Part shown: positions 1-12,400 of the stretch, in pieces
Numbering within the stretch: position 1 is the first letter of the stretch
How the letters are laid out: every line of letters starts with the position of its first letter
Assembly (NCBI RefSeq): GCF_019399895.1
Contig: NC_091864.1
Span: 13,680,001 to 13,744,000, forward strand
DNA from: Cardiocondyla obscurior
Lineage: Eukaryota > Arthropoda > Insecta > Hymenoptera > Formicidae
Length of the DNA stretch: 64,000 nucleotides
Direction of reading: 5' to 3'
Notes under the pieces: model-generated
What the model was told of the DNA's origin: nothing
Database searches by the model: none
Seen by the model: the letters and a program-made list of their open reading frames with translations, nothing else
Made by a program: the position numbers and the translations under genes

Positions 1-966
1 ATTGCGACCTGTACTACAGAGAATACTTTCCGGATTACGACCTCGGCTGGTGGCTCTTCGCCGTTACGATTGTTATCGGCAGTATCGGCGTCGTTATCGG
101 CGGATTCGTTAGCGACAAGTTCGTCGCGAAAATGGGAATTCGTTCGCGGGTTGCGTGTTTAGCGATCAGCCAGATAATCGCGACTCCAGGCGCCTTCGGT
201 TCGGTGTACTTCAATCCTCTTTGGGCTATGATCACGCTGGCGTTTTCCTATTTCTTCGGTAAGTCGCGTCTTTTATACAGAATTAACAGCTCCGGGGTCG
301 GCTGTGACACACGATGAAATACCGACACGCATTTTTACGTTAGTCACGCCGTTTTCCAGCTGAAATGTGGTTCGGAATAGTGTTCGCCGTCGTGGTGGAG
401 CTCGTCCCACTGAAACTGAGATCTACCACCGTCGGCGTCTTCCTGTTCGTTATGAACAACATCGGCGGAAACTTGCCGATCCTCGTCGAGCCGACCAGAA
501 TGGCCATCGGCTACCGAGAATCGTTGTATATTTATTACGCCGGCGCTTATGGCATCAGTAAGTAGCGGAAGGAAATTAATTCTTATCGCGGTCGTATAAG
601 CTTGCATTTTTTATTCGCTCGCGTCACCGGACCTTTTCATAGAAGTTTCGGTGACATTTATGAGCCTGATATTTTTATCGCGCGCTGACGAATCTAAACG
701 GGCCAATTGCTCTTATGAGTCTCGGTCGCGGAAGAGAGCGCGTAATTGGACGATCGTATCATGACGCTTTGTACGTAGGTTCCATTATGTTCTTCTTCAC
801 CATGTTCCTAATGGACGGTTCCGCGGAGGTGGAGAGAACAGCAGACAAGGAGGCTCCGCCGGCGTACGACAATAGCATGTTCACCAACGACGATGGCCAA
901 TTGCCAGCGGTGGAGATGCCGACGTTTCCGGCGCGGCCGCCGATCTATGAACATTCCCGGTTATGA
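1..966 (+). CDS. MFS transporter, C-terminal part (3' end of gene, truncated at left edge)
   Basis: Three coding exons are visible: 1-258, 360-557 and 779-966 (stop TGA 964-966). Each is bounded by GTAAGT donors and AG acceptors, with both introns in phase 1. The product is the C-terminal half of a multi-pass membrane transporter. The loop GGFVSDKFVAKMG matches MFS motif A (G-x-x-x-D-R/K), which in 12-helix carriers recurs between TM8 and TM9. Several hydrophobic helices follow, including EMWFGIVFAVVVELVPL and IMFFFTMFLM, and then a hydrophilic, proline-rich cytoplasmic tail of about 50 residues. The family assignment (MFS, possibly spinster/SLC63-like) rests on this motif and helix pattern. 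Substrate cannot be told. The N-terminal exons lie outside the window. Possible poly(A) signals AATAAA occur downstream, for example at 1559-1564. Confidence 0.8.
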
Positions 967-2880
967 GCCGGAAGAGGCCCTTGTTCCAGCAAGTGCAATG
1001 TAAATAGCATCTCGAGTTATATCGAGCCAAACGCGAACCGCGCGGCCGAAGATTGGCATTAATCCATTAAAGTCAATCGGAAATTTGTTACAGAAAGGCT
1101 GTTCCACCGGCGCGATTGACAAATTCAAGATGCCACGAGTCATTTTCTCGTTTACGGTGGAAAGACATTTGTGATATTTTTTTTTTTCCTTTTTTTTTTT
1201 GTGTTGTACGTGTCTTTCATCGATCAGATGTTGATGAGATTTCTCCCACCGAGACTTACGAAATTACGCGAGAACGCGATTTACCAAGCGACAACAATGA
1301 TAATTAAGAGCTTGGTTTTATTTGAACTGTGTTGCAAAATGTTATTTCACGCGCACATGGCGGATTACGTAAGATTCTTGATAAAGCTTATTTACAAAAG
1401 CCTGATAAACTCCGACAGTCTTCGAGATGCGTTCTTAAAAAAGAAATGCACAACAAAGAGTGCACCAAGTGTAGCTTTGTAAAAAACAAAAAAAAAAAAG
1501 AAAAAGAAAAAAAATTTAATGTTAATTACAATTAGAGAGTGTAAAAAAAGAGTGTAAAAATAAAAATCTTACTATTAACCAAAAGATTAAAAAGGCAATT
1601 TGCATCTTTCAGGATCAATTGGGATCTATTAGGATTGACCTAAGTGTCTAAGTGACTTGAGCACACACGTGTGCATTAACGAACTCGGCGTGAGTTGCAT
1701 TTGGCAAAAGGTGTTTTATTGAGAAAGTCACATAAATTAATATTAAGCTAATATTAAGTGGCTAATATTAGTTTTGGTGTTATCACATGTCATAAACAGC
1801 CTGTCGAGTTCACCATGGCGGATAATACAAAACGGTAATAATGTACATCATACGCTTTGCTGTATGGACCACGATGAAACGCCACACACAGGATGCGAGT
1901 AATTTTACGGGATGCGAATTTAACGGTGCTTGAGATTCGCCGTCCGTTTCTCTCTCTCTTTCTTTCTATGTACAAATTATTTAACATAAATAAACGTATT
2001 CTCTACACTTGTAATGTACAAAAATGACAACTGCGGAGCAGAAGTCGCGGGGGGTGTTCCCCTCGCCGACGAGGGTTCCTGTCATGAGAAATGCTGTCTA
2101 CAATATCTACATACGGAGCCGCGCGGATGACACACGCTCGGCGTTCTGCGAATAAATAGCGCAATGTAAATAGTTTAAGAGTGTACGCCGCTGCAACCAG
2201 ATTGATCCACCTGCGCGCGCCGGATGATGCTGCCGCAATATTTACGTCGGCGGGCACAGATGGGAAACGGGAGATGGGTGAAGAGGGGAGAAAGTACGGA
2301 GTGGATGCAGTGCGTAAATAAGCGTAAAGACTAAAGACTAAAGCCTCCTTTCGGGTTCGGCGAACTCTAATACTCTCGAGCCGGTTAACACCTGACGACT
2401 TAGCGCGATAATGCTCTTAATATTAAAACGAGTACGTCCATTTAGCGAATGTCAAATAGCGGTTTTGCGCGTCGATTCGCCGATGCACGGCGACTTTGCC
2501 CTGTATATTTTAATTATTTAGTGCGAGGCAGTGCCACGCGGCTTTCCGTCGACGTCCCGTTGTGTTTCCAAATACTCGGCCGTTTACGAAATCAGGGCGC
2601 TTTTATTCCGTCAAGTAAGACACGCGAGTTGAGAATGTGTTGTCGAAAAGATATATTTGACGCAACAATCGGATTTGCACGTAGGAGATTCGAGGACGCG
2701 CGAGGCGTCGACTGCTCGGAATATAAACGCTCCGCTCGGTCTCATTTACACCACATTGTCTGAAAATAAAAGGTATCTCTGAAACACAAAGGCTATGACG
2801 AGCCGGAAAAGCACGCCGATACGCGCATCGAAGCGCACGCAAGCCGCGATTCTTTCTTCCACATCACTTATTTCTATTTA
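967..2880. other. Convergent 3' regions of the MFS transporter and the GPCR gene
   Basis: No protein-coding gene is supported here. The stretch holds T- and A-rich runs (1176-1200, 1488-1514) and AATAAA motifs at 1559-1564 that could end the MFS transcript. Short open frames on both strands are not bounded by convincing splice sites and have biased composition. Confidence 0.5.
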
Positions 2881-2886
2881 TTTATT
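2881..2886 (-). terminator. Candidate poly(A) signal of the GPCR gene
   Basis: Plus-strand TTTATT reads AATAAA on minus, about 180 bases beyond the GPCR stop codon. The position suits a 3' end signal, but it was identified by motif only. Confidence 0.4.
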
Positions 2887-3068
2887 GTCTCGATCGCACG
2901 AGGCCTCTCGCCGAGCTTAAGCCAAGCGCGTAAACGCAGCCGTAATTCGAGGTGCTTTCGGTACCGCGCGTATTTTTTTCCCCGCACAATCGCGATTATC
3001 GAGGGGATCAGTTCTCTCGCGATTTCGACGCGCAGAACTGCGCCCAATCTCACGAGATTCATCGCGAT

Positions 3069-6000
3069 TCAACACTCCTCCGTCGACGTGCTGGAGATCT
3101 GCGTGCTGGCGCCGCTGGAGAAGCTGCTCCTGCAGGTTTCCACGGCGAGAGCGGTGTCCGGTACCTGAACAAACTGCACCTTCTCCTTAGGCCACCTGCT
3201 TCTGCCGTAGACGCAATTGAAAATATTGTAACGGTGATCCATCTCCAGCTGGCTGAGAGTGTTGCTGTGCCGGCGCTTCAGCACCTTCTTCGCCATCAGG
3301 CTGCGGTTGTTTCTGTACGACAGCTCGCGATGGAAGCAGAAGAACTTGCGCAGCTCCCGCTTCACCCGTCGAGACCGGTAGCCGAAGAGCAACGGGCTCG
3401 CATAGGCGGCCAGGATCAGGAAGCTGAGCGCGAGCACGTCGTACTCGTGCGGAAAAAAGTGGTCCGAGTACTGCGGCAGATTCTTGATGACGCTCAACAG
3501 CACGTACGGCGACCAGCAAATCAGGCCCATCACGATCACCAGCGCGCTGACTCTGGCCGCCCGGGTCTCCTCGCGGTACCTGAACAAGGAGCCGTTGCTA
3601 ATCCGATGCTTGAGGGAGTTGATGTAGCTGCTGGTGCTGCGTACGCTGGCCACTCGATGTAAGGTACCCGGCCTGCCGGGCGCCGGCGTGATTGTGACGA
3701 TGGGCGGTAAAAGGCAAGACGAAGGCTCTACTAGACTGTTGCTGCCGATAGTTTCGGCGGCTTTGCCGTACGATTCCGCGTTGACGTCGAAGATGCCGGG
3801 ACGCGACAGACGGCGGCTGGGTCGCCTCGACCTCCTGCTCTCCGAATTACCGAGACTCGGAAGCTCGTTTTGTTTCACCATCTTGGCCGCGACGGATATC
3901 CCCTCGTCGTGAGTCGCAAACGAGCCCCGTTCGAGATCCACGTCGTCATGCGGCTCCTCCGTTTCTTCGCATCCAGCGACCGTAGACGGGAAACAATCGG
4001 AGGTCCTTCGATTCGCGAGCTCGCGAGATGTTTTAGGAACTTTTAATGAATCGTAGTAATCGTAGCGCCGCTCGTCTTCGGACTCGGAGCCGCTGGTGTC
4101 CACCCCGGCGAGCCACCCGGAGGATTCTCCGATGTCGTCCGTCAAGTCGTACGAAGATTTCCGCCTACGGTCCGCTTCCGAGTCGCGGAACTTGTTCGCG
4201 ACGAGGTTTTCGTAAGACGAAACCCCGCGCTCTTTCTTGAGGTAGTTTATCTGCAAATCCGCCGCCTCCGTCAGATTATTATCGTCTTGGTCCCGCGGTA
4301 ACACCTCTACTGGTTGCAGTCCTACCGTGAAGACGACTCCCGTCGACGCATTATCGTCGCTTGGTCCCGTCTGCACCGCGTCCGAGGATGACGAAAAGGA
4401 CCTTCGACGTGATATCTGATTGGCGCTGTGCGCTGTCTCGCTGGTCTCGTCGATGGACGAGAGACTCGAGATCTTGGGTATTCTGCGAAACTCTTCGGGA
4501 AACGTGTCTGCGGATTGATGATGTGGCTTGCCGTACGGATCTTCGCTGAAGCTACCCGAGGAAAGGATCGGCCGCGAGCCGGTTCTACGTGTCCTCTCCG
4601 AGTTTCGATGCGCGGCCGAGTAAATCCTGACGTAGATCCAACAGACGCCGGCGAACGGAAGTAGGTACGCGAACACACTGTGCACGATCGTGAAAACGAG
4701 CCCGTAAGTGATAGAGTCGGCGCTCGCGATACGGAGGATCACGGTGGAGTTTTCGAAGAAGTCGAGGCTGTCGTCGGCTGGCTCGATCGCTTCGAGCAAC
4801 GTCGACGTCGCGCCGACCATGTCCTCCTCTCCCTCACCCTCGTCGCTCGTCTCGTTGCCGAAAAACGCGAATGCGGACTCGATCGACGTTTCCGCCGTTG
4901 TGGACACACGCGGCGCGAATACGTGCTCGCGATAGGATGAGTTGTCCGACGACACCGCTGTCGTACTGCAGGACAGCCACAGGCTGCGCGGGCTTGGATT
5001 CAACGCGGCGATCAAGCCGAAGACCGCCGAGACCAACCAGATGGAGACGATCAGCACGGCGGACTTGAGCTTGTCGACTCGTGCCCGATAACGCAGTGGG
5101 TCCACCACGGCGAAGTACTGGTCGACGGCGATCAACAGAACCGACAGTACCGACGACGTGGTGACGAGCGCGGTGGCACCTTCCGATATCGCGCAGATAT
5201 TGCCAGCGGCGGGCGACGCCGACGTCGACGTCTTCGGATCGAATGCGATGTCCGGCATCGACGTGGACGTCGTCAGCGTGTCTGTTACCACCGGGCTGTC
5301 CATCATCAGCAACGGGTTCAGCACGGCGCACGTCAGCAAATTCGAAACGGTCAGGTTCATCACGAATCTGGAATTGAGATCAAACAGGCCGTTTTCAACA
5401 TCGAACATTATGTCCGACACCTGCGGTTGCTTTAAATTAATGGACCGATGATGGATCGCGTGATACTGAAATGCGACGTGCAATCTTTCACGATTAAATA
5501 CATCGATGAGATAAAAAGCACGCATTTGCATAATAAGAAGCGGGGTGAAGTATAAAATAAAGAGAAGAGAGGAGGAGAAGTGCTTTATTATTTTATTTTA
5601 TACACGTTAATTTAAAATTAATATAATTTAATAAATAGAATACAATTTAATAGCAAAAAACAACATTACAAAAAAAAATTAAATAAAATAAACATGCAGT
5701 TGCAGAAAACATTGAAAGAAAAGAAAGCAGAATCAGCTTCGTACTTTTCTGCTGCGCATTTAATTACAGGCCACGTGCAAATTTTAACAAACACGCGTGT
5801 TTTCGTGCGAGTCGTGATATCGTGTCGCCTAATTTTTACTTCTCGTCGACAGATTATATTTGCCGTTTCTGTTAACGTGACAAACAACCGTCTCGGGGAA
5901 CGGGGGCCGGGCGTTTTAAAGAACTCGCGGTGTTCCATTTCACTTGTTTGCGCTGTCAATAGATCAACGAGCGAATTCCGTCAACTGTAGTCCGCTTTGA

Positions 6001-8033
6001 TCTAAGTATAGCCGAGAAATATCGCTACGCGTTTTACTTTGCGAAACGTGGGCGCGCGATAATAAATGAATTTTCCTTTTTGCCGAACGGGTTGTAACAC
6101 AGTCGCCGAGGTGTACTGTTAAACAGCGACGAGCTGTTCTCAAAATATGAACCGGTTTATTATTACATTTCGTTGCATCGCTTGCCAGTTCGGTACTCGA
6201 GTAATTGATTTCCTGGCTCAGCAGGTGGAAGTCTACGTAACAACAATGATAGATCCAGTGGCGAACGGGCTCTATTAATACAGCTTACTAATATCTAACC
6301 GCGAGCCGTACGTATCCCCGTGGAACCTCGGCCCGGGTCCATCGGGGGTTTCAATAAAACCAGACTGGACGGTTCGCTTCGACCCGAGTAACATTATTTA
6401 TGACCCTTGCGCGGCAGGAGCCAGGCGCATCGATTCGCACGACAATTTTTTTTTTTTTTTTATTCGCACAGTAAACGAAGATACACCGCAAATTTTGAAT
6501 ACATAAGTCGCTCTTACGTCTTGCGCGAGCGTGCGGCTATTTTTGCCCCGGCCACAAATAGGCCTTTGAGTCATTTGCGTGACGGGATCTCTAATGAAAA
6601 TTACATGAAGAATTGCCTACCTACCGCCGTCTTTTCCGCGTTACGTCGCGTCAACGGCGACACGGCGAGGATCGTGAGCCGGAATATTTAGACTGGCCGG
6701 AGTCCCACGGCGGGGGCACTCACGCGGTCTGCTGAAGCGACGCTTCGAAAACGCTTATTTATTTATGAGCACGACGGAAAACACATCCGCGTGCCCCATA
6801 TGTGGAAGAAGGGACGCGGGGGAGAGAAGAAAATAATATTCCCGCGGTCCGACGCCTGCGACCCGAGAAGCAGCGGCGTTCCACGCGGAAATCGCAATTT
6901 TAATGCAACGCAGATTTTTCCGGGTTCCAAGAAGAAGTCTGGACCACCGTTTCCGAGAAGTTTCCAATTCAATTTTCATTTCGACCGATACCTACGCGAG
7001 CGATTCAAAACATTCGTCGAAGCGCTCCCCGAATTTCCTCGCGCGGCGAGTGGCGAACGTAAAGCGTGCGACGAGTTTCTATTTATTTTATATTACGCCA
7101 TTGCCGCTCAATTTGCGTTTCATCGCGGCGAAGCTGTAAAATTCGATTGTCAACTTGAAGAAGGAGGATAAAAATGTAAATGCCGTTGCTATCGAGGCGC
7201 GTATGAGGTTATTAACCTTGGCACGGAACGTAACAACGCGTGAAATAAACGCATAATGCATTATTTATCGCCGGGCTGCGTCTCGATGGGCATTGCGTAA
7301 AATTACGGCCCGAATATATTATTTCCATCGTGTCGTCTCTCGCGCACGCCGGTTTTATTTCCGATTTGGCGCGCGACACAGCGACTGTCTAGGAGCTCGC
7401 AGTCGTGTTGCGTCGGTGTATCTTTTGCGGTCTCCCGCCGTCCGCGAAAGCGATTTACGCCCATCGTCGCGTACGTCAACGAGCTCGTGCTAACGAATTT
7501 CGAGAAAAAAAAAACCTGCCGCCCACGTAAAACTGACGTCGCTCGCGTGACTGACGAGGACCGCCGGCTTATCGGCGGTAATGCGATAGCAAATTTTGCA
7601 ACCGCATTAACGTCAACGATATTATTTATGCATTATCTCGGTGGGCAGATAAGTGCGTAAACATTCAGAATTAAAACTATTTCCCTTTCGACACCGAATA
7701 ACGAAACGTTTGGGAAACACATACACACGAGATGTTACGAGATGGTTAAGCATCGAATGATCAGCAGCGCGACAGCGAAGGTCGATAATGATGAAAGCGA
7801 GAATTTTTAATTAAACCATGCACAAGATGAAGTAATCGGGGCCTCACTGACCTGTTAGAGATGGTGCGCAGTCCCGGCCTGACGAGAAACGCGAGCAAGA
7901 GCGTCGCGTTGAGGAGAAAGCAGCCGAAAAGCACGAAACTCCAGGCCGCGATCCCCGGATTGTACCACCATCTTTCCAGATTTCCCAGATCCGCAATCGG
8001 TCCTCTTCCAATTCCCGTCGCAGCTCCATCCAT
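3069..8033 (-). CDS. Class A (rhodopsin-like) orphan G protein-coupled receptor
   Basis: Two coding exons, 8033-7852 and 5367-3069, join in phase 2 to give about 826 residues. The junction rebuilds a normal TM1-loop-TM2 passage (LRTISN-RFVMNLTVSNLL). TM1 lies near residues 30-52 and TM2 at 62-80. TM3 ends in DQY (143-145) in place of the DRY motif. TM5 is near 280-308, CWSPY in TM6 is at 678-682, and TM7 is at about 704-724 with SPLLFGY in place of NPxxY. Extracellular loop 2 (about 184-275) is long, Ser/Thr/acidic-rich and has N-glycosylation sequons. Intracellular loop 3 (about 310-660) is very long and Ser-rich. The ATG follows directly after an in-frame TGA. A good acceptor (CTCTCTGTTCCAG) puts the start of this exon at 8059, so at least one non-coding 5' exon lies further right. 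The ligand is unknown. It looks like the insect orphan receptors with long third loops, but I cannot name the orthologue. Confidence 0.88.
5368..7851 (-). other. Intron of the GPCR gene (about 2.5 kb)
   Basis: The intron is bounded on minus by CAG|GTCAGT at 7852/7851 and TTCCAG|A at 5368/5367. It contains poly-T tracts and short chance ORFs on both strands, with no internal exon that I can support. Confidence 0.75.
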
Positions 8034-9377
8034 TCACAAATGATAACTGTGTCACGGGCCTGGAACAGAGAGCGACGTCGTCTTCGTCAGTAGACCGTTC
8101 GCTGCCGCGAGTTGATCGTAATCTATCCTACAATTATTAATCTACCGTGAAATTAATTTCCGTAGCATCGGCGCGACAGGCCGCGGGTCAAACGAGTTAA
8201 TTGACTTTGAAAGAATTCCAAGAGAGCTGTTTAGATTGTCACGCGGCAAGTTATCTCGGTCTAATTTAATTATTTCATCGCCGGGGAGGGGGAGGGGGAA
8301 TATCCGGTTGCGATATACCGTGCTCGCAAAATGGGTCAATTTCGCGCAAAGTGGCGAGAAAACGGCGCGACCCCGACGCGTGACGCCTCCAGGAGTTCCC
8401 GTAGACAGGTATTTTTAGACGGACTTCCCCGTACGCACGTGCTTCGAAAATATCCGCGTGGACGTGCCACACACGCGTCAAATTGCACGCGTACGAACGA
8501 GATCTCCATCGAGATTTTGCGAGAGACAAGCGCACGCGACGAAAAGACGCGCGCCTTTTGTACCCGGCAATGCGCGAGATAGCTTCTCCACAAACGTGGA
8601 ACATTTAAATAACAAAAAGAGAGGCACTCGCAAAGAAAATCGAGATTAATATTGTATAATAAAGATATCTTCTGGGCACAGCGTTTGGTTTCTTAGCTAC
8701 GTTTCCGCCGCCTCCGTCTTTTGTCGAGCTCGAAGATACCCTCTTCTTGCTGATAATACCCCAGTACCATCTTAAAAGAAAAGAAGAAGAAAGAAAATAA
8801 AAAGAAAAGAAAATCAGCAGCCTGCGTCACGTAAATGTAACGTTAAACGGAGAAAAATACGCTTTTGTACGCCACTCGAAAGGAGATATGTAACGCATTT
8901 TGAAAATAAAGTGACGAATGCCTCCCTATCTCTCTTCCTCCTTTCCGTCTTTATCCGACTGACGTCAACTAATGTTTTTCGATCGACATTATCGCGTGCT
9001 TTTTCCACTGCTGTTATTTTAATGATCTACCGCGATTACATCGATAATCTTTATCACGCGCATCTCCTCGTTTATTTCCCGACGCGTTAAGTGCCCGTTA
9101 GCTTTTCGAGTGTCTGTTTAGACGTGACGGCGCGACTTTTAACACGATACATCATCAAGATAATTATTTCGAGATCGAGCCGATACTAAAACTCCTTGTG
9201 ACACAACGCTGTAATCGCGACAAGAATTACTTAATTAAACAAAGATCTTCCAGATTTAGATTTTATATCACCCGTTTCGAGACGGCTAATATTTAACTTT
9301 GTAAGCACCAATGTCACATGACAATGACCTAAATTCCATCGGTCTATCTGTAAAATACACCAAGATTCGCGCAGACT

Positions 9378-9403
9378 AAAAAAAAAAAAAAAAAAAAAAA
9401 AAA
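9378..9403. repeat. Poly-A homopolymer (26 bp)
   Basis: Uninterrupted run of A in non-coding DNA. There is no target-site duplication or element body beside it that would make it a retroelement tail. Confidence 0.9.
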
Positions 9404-12400
9404 GGAAAAATAAAATAATTACTCCCGCGATAGATTCTCACGCGGCACATATTCTTCTCGCGGATAAATTAAAAAAAATGAAGAGATATGCGTCCGCGCG
9501 ACGATCTTTACGATATAAAATAAGGATCTTAAGCTCGCGCACAAATCTCTTCGATAATGAAGAATAATGGAAAAAGGAGGAAAGCCAACAGAAGTGCTGT
9601 CCATCATCCTAGCGTGCAGCGATCGACCTTACGTTCGCTTGCTGCAAAAGCTGGCAGAAGTTCAAGAGCTCCGTCGTTTGAAGGAACATACAACGCGCGT
9701 AAAAGAGTGAGCGTCTCAAGCGCGTAGATTCTGCGACGACTCCACAGACGGTCGTTTATTTCCATTTGGCGGAGGTTCACGAAAGAAAAGGAGAAAAAAA
9801 AAAAAAAATTTCCGTTCAAAGACCCGACGATTCTGCAATCGATCGTAATGATTTATTGTCTTTGCTGATCGCTTCCAAAATCGCATTATCGCGTTACCGG
9901 CGAGATGACAAGAACGTGCCAACGGAAACAAACAGAATCCCCCTGCGATTTTATGGAGCGAGTGATAACAACAGGCGGGAAGACTATTCCGCGAGGATAC
10001 GACGACGGTCGTTTCCACGTTGCGCAACGAATGTGCAATCCCATTTTTAACTCGCTCTTATTCTACGGCAGTCTATCGGACTTTGCCGCCTCGACGAGCG
10101 AGGGGAAAAAAAAAATTGCCATTTCAAGCGCGCTCTTTATGACCGGCGCCGAGTATTACGAGCGAGAAATCGTCGCGATATATGCTCCGCGGTAAAAATT
10201 GTAGGCTTTATAAATGTAAGATATTGCGAGAGAACTTGGGAAATAAAAGACGGGCTCTCTCCTCGCCCGGAGTATTCAACGGTATAACGCGCGGTTGGGT
10301 TGTTAATGCCTTTTCTCTTTTTAAATTGCAAATATCCGTGTTTCTAATTAAGAGAAAAAAAAAATTAATTTATATTCTGCATAATTTAACTAAATTAAAT
10401 CTTCAACATTTAAAAATACCGAAGAATGACAAGGTTTCTTTCCCGCTATCTCATTCTCTTTCGTTCGATTTTTAAGCCGATCCAGCACTCGGAATTCTCG
10501 AGCGCGCCGCTGGCGTGCTAGAAGACCCGGGACCATACGTATACCGATTACGCGAATTTCGCTGCGTAACGCACGCTCGGTCTTGTAACGGCCGCTATTT
10601 TCGCGCTCATGACTCGATAAAGCGCGAAATCGCTTCCACGCGAACGACCGCGACAACGTTCGCCATTGTATCGTCCCGCCAGGAATAGCGCGCAAAAATC
10701 TAAACAGAGCCGCGCGCGAGTCGCTCATTATCCGCTTGCCGTTATTGCCGGCGCGATAACAGGATTCGTCGCCGCCGGCGAATCCGAAGCAGATGTCATT
10801 GTCATTCTACGTAAAGCGTGCCGCTCACGTGAGCCGCGGCCGACGAGGACCGCGATATGTCGGCGCGTCGCGATGCGGGTACGCGGAAATGTACACATTA
10901 TCGAGAGGGGAAATTGGCGACGTCGCCGACGTGGGGTACGCCTCCGGCAACTGCGATAACGTTCCGGCCGTCGTTTTCGACGTGCCCCGGCTCGCAACGC
11001 TGCGTCGCAGCCGAAAGATCTTGGGCTAAAAGCAGGCTAAAGTCGCCGGAACTATCGCCTGGCGTATCGATGCAGCGCGAGACGTCAAACGGTCGCTTCG
11101 AAAGTCCTCCCCTTCGGTTTTTTATTATCGCGTTCTCTCAACGAATATCGGACACCGTCGTTCGTGAGGACACGATTTATCAGACCCAAAGACAAGCATC
11201 TCGGAAATCTATATCGTTCCCCGAAGGCCGCTCGAAATTGGGTTAAGAAGAAATTGGGTGGAGGTAACTGACTAGAGATACATGAAACTTAGCTGACGGT
11301 AATCTCGACTGTGCAAGGGCGTGAGACGGCCACCGCGATCCGCTCCCTTCGCCCTGGCACCGGGTCGGCGTTTCATTCTCGGAGACTTTCAAGATAAAAT
11401 AGACACGAGAAAACATTATTCTTTCTGTTCCTTCGTCTTCCGATAAACATTTCTTAAGTGTTTTTTATCAAACATCGCGGTCACGCAACGCCGGAAACAG
11501 CCGCGGGACATAATTTGTTATAAGTCTTGCGTAAGAATTATTTTACAATCACCACTTCAATATAAAAAGAAAACATTTTTTTTACACAATCAGAGGAAAT
11601 GTAACGTACAAATATGCTTCGCAGTTTTATCTTTCGTTTAAACGCAAATAAAAAAAAAATAAAAAAATGTACATGTTGACGCCAAAGAATGTAATGAAGA
11701 GAAAAATGATAAATAAAGTCAGAATTACATCAGAATTTAAATTCTGCGATTTAGTTTGCATTCCAATCTCTCAATAATTATCAAGTTTCGTTCTCAATAA
11801 ATATGCGATAAATCGACAGGTAGATTCATGAATCAGACTTATCGCGGTGATAAGCGACATTCCGCGTATCGCGTACTGACAATATTCTTTCCGAGCCTCT
11901 CCAGATATCGCTCAATGCCGCATCTTTCATCCGCGATTAATTGATTCCGGAAGCCGTTATCGCGCATCCGCGTGATCGACACGACTTCCTATCGCGTGTC
12001 GCTCGAACTGAAATTGATTCGAAAATTTATCAGACTGAGAGAACATTCGGCAAGATCGCACAGGGCTTTGAAAACTCTCAAGTCACGACGTTCGAGATCA
12101 AAACGAAATACTTGGAATAATAATTATTGTTTCCAATAAAACGTCAGAGACGCGGTGGAATTGTTTCGTTCTGTTACGCGTGTTAAGATAAAAAGTATAC
12201 ATTCAGAGTGTGCTGGGTAGTTATTCCTGCTTTGTAAGCAGGAAGATACAACTCGTTAAAAAAAAAAATAAACTTGACGAAAGAGAATTCGCGAAAGCGA
12301 ATCCTCTCGTACCTCCTGCTAACTCGCGATGGTTTCTCGTACGCGGATTTATAAAATTTGCTACACTCACCCCGCGGTAGCCGCGTAAATCAGAGTCTGT

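Noticed and set aside
4834..5331. 165-residue minus-strand frame inside the receptor exon
   Set aside because: Out-of-frame shadow of the GPCR coding exon, rich in Arg and Ala as expected for CpG-rich DNA.
10666..11246. Overlapping 78-129 residue frames on both strands
   Set aside because: Arg/Ala-rich chance frames in CpG-rich DNA on both strands at once.
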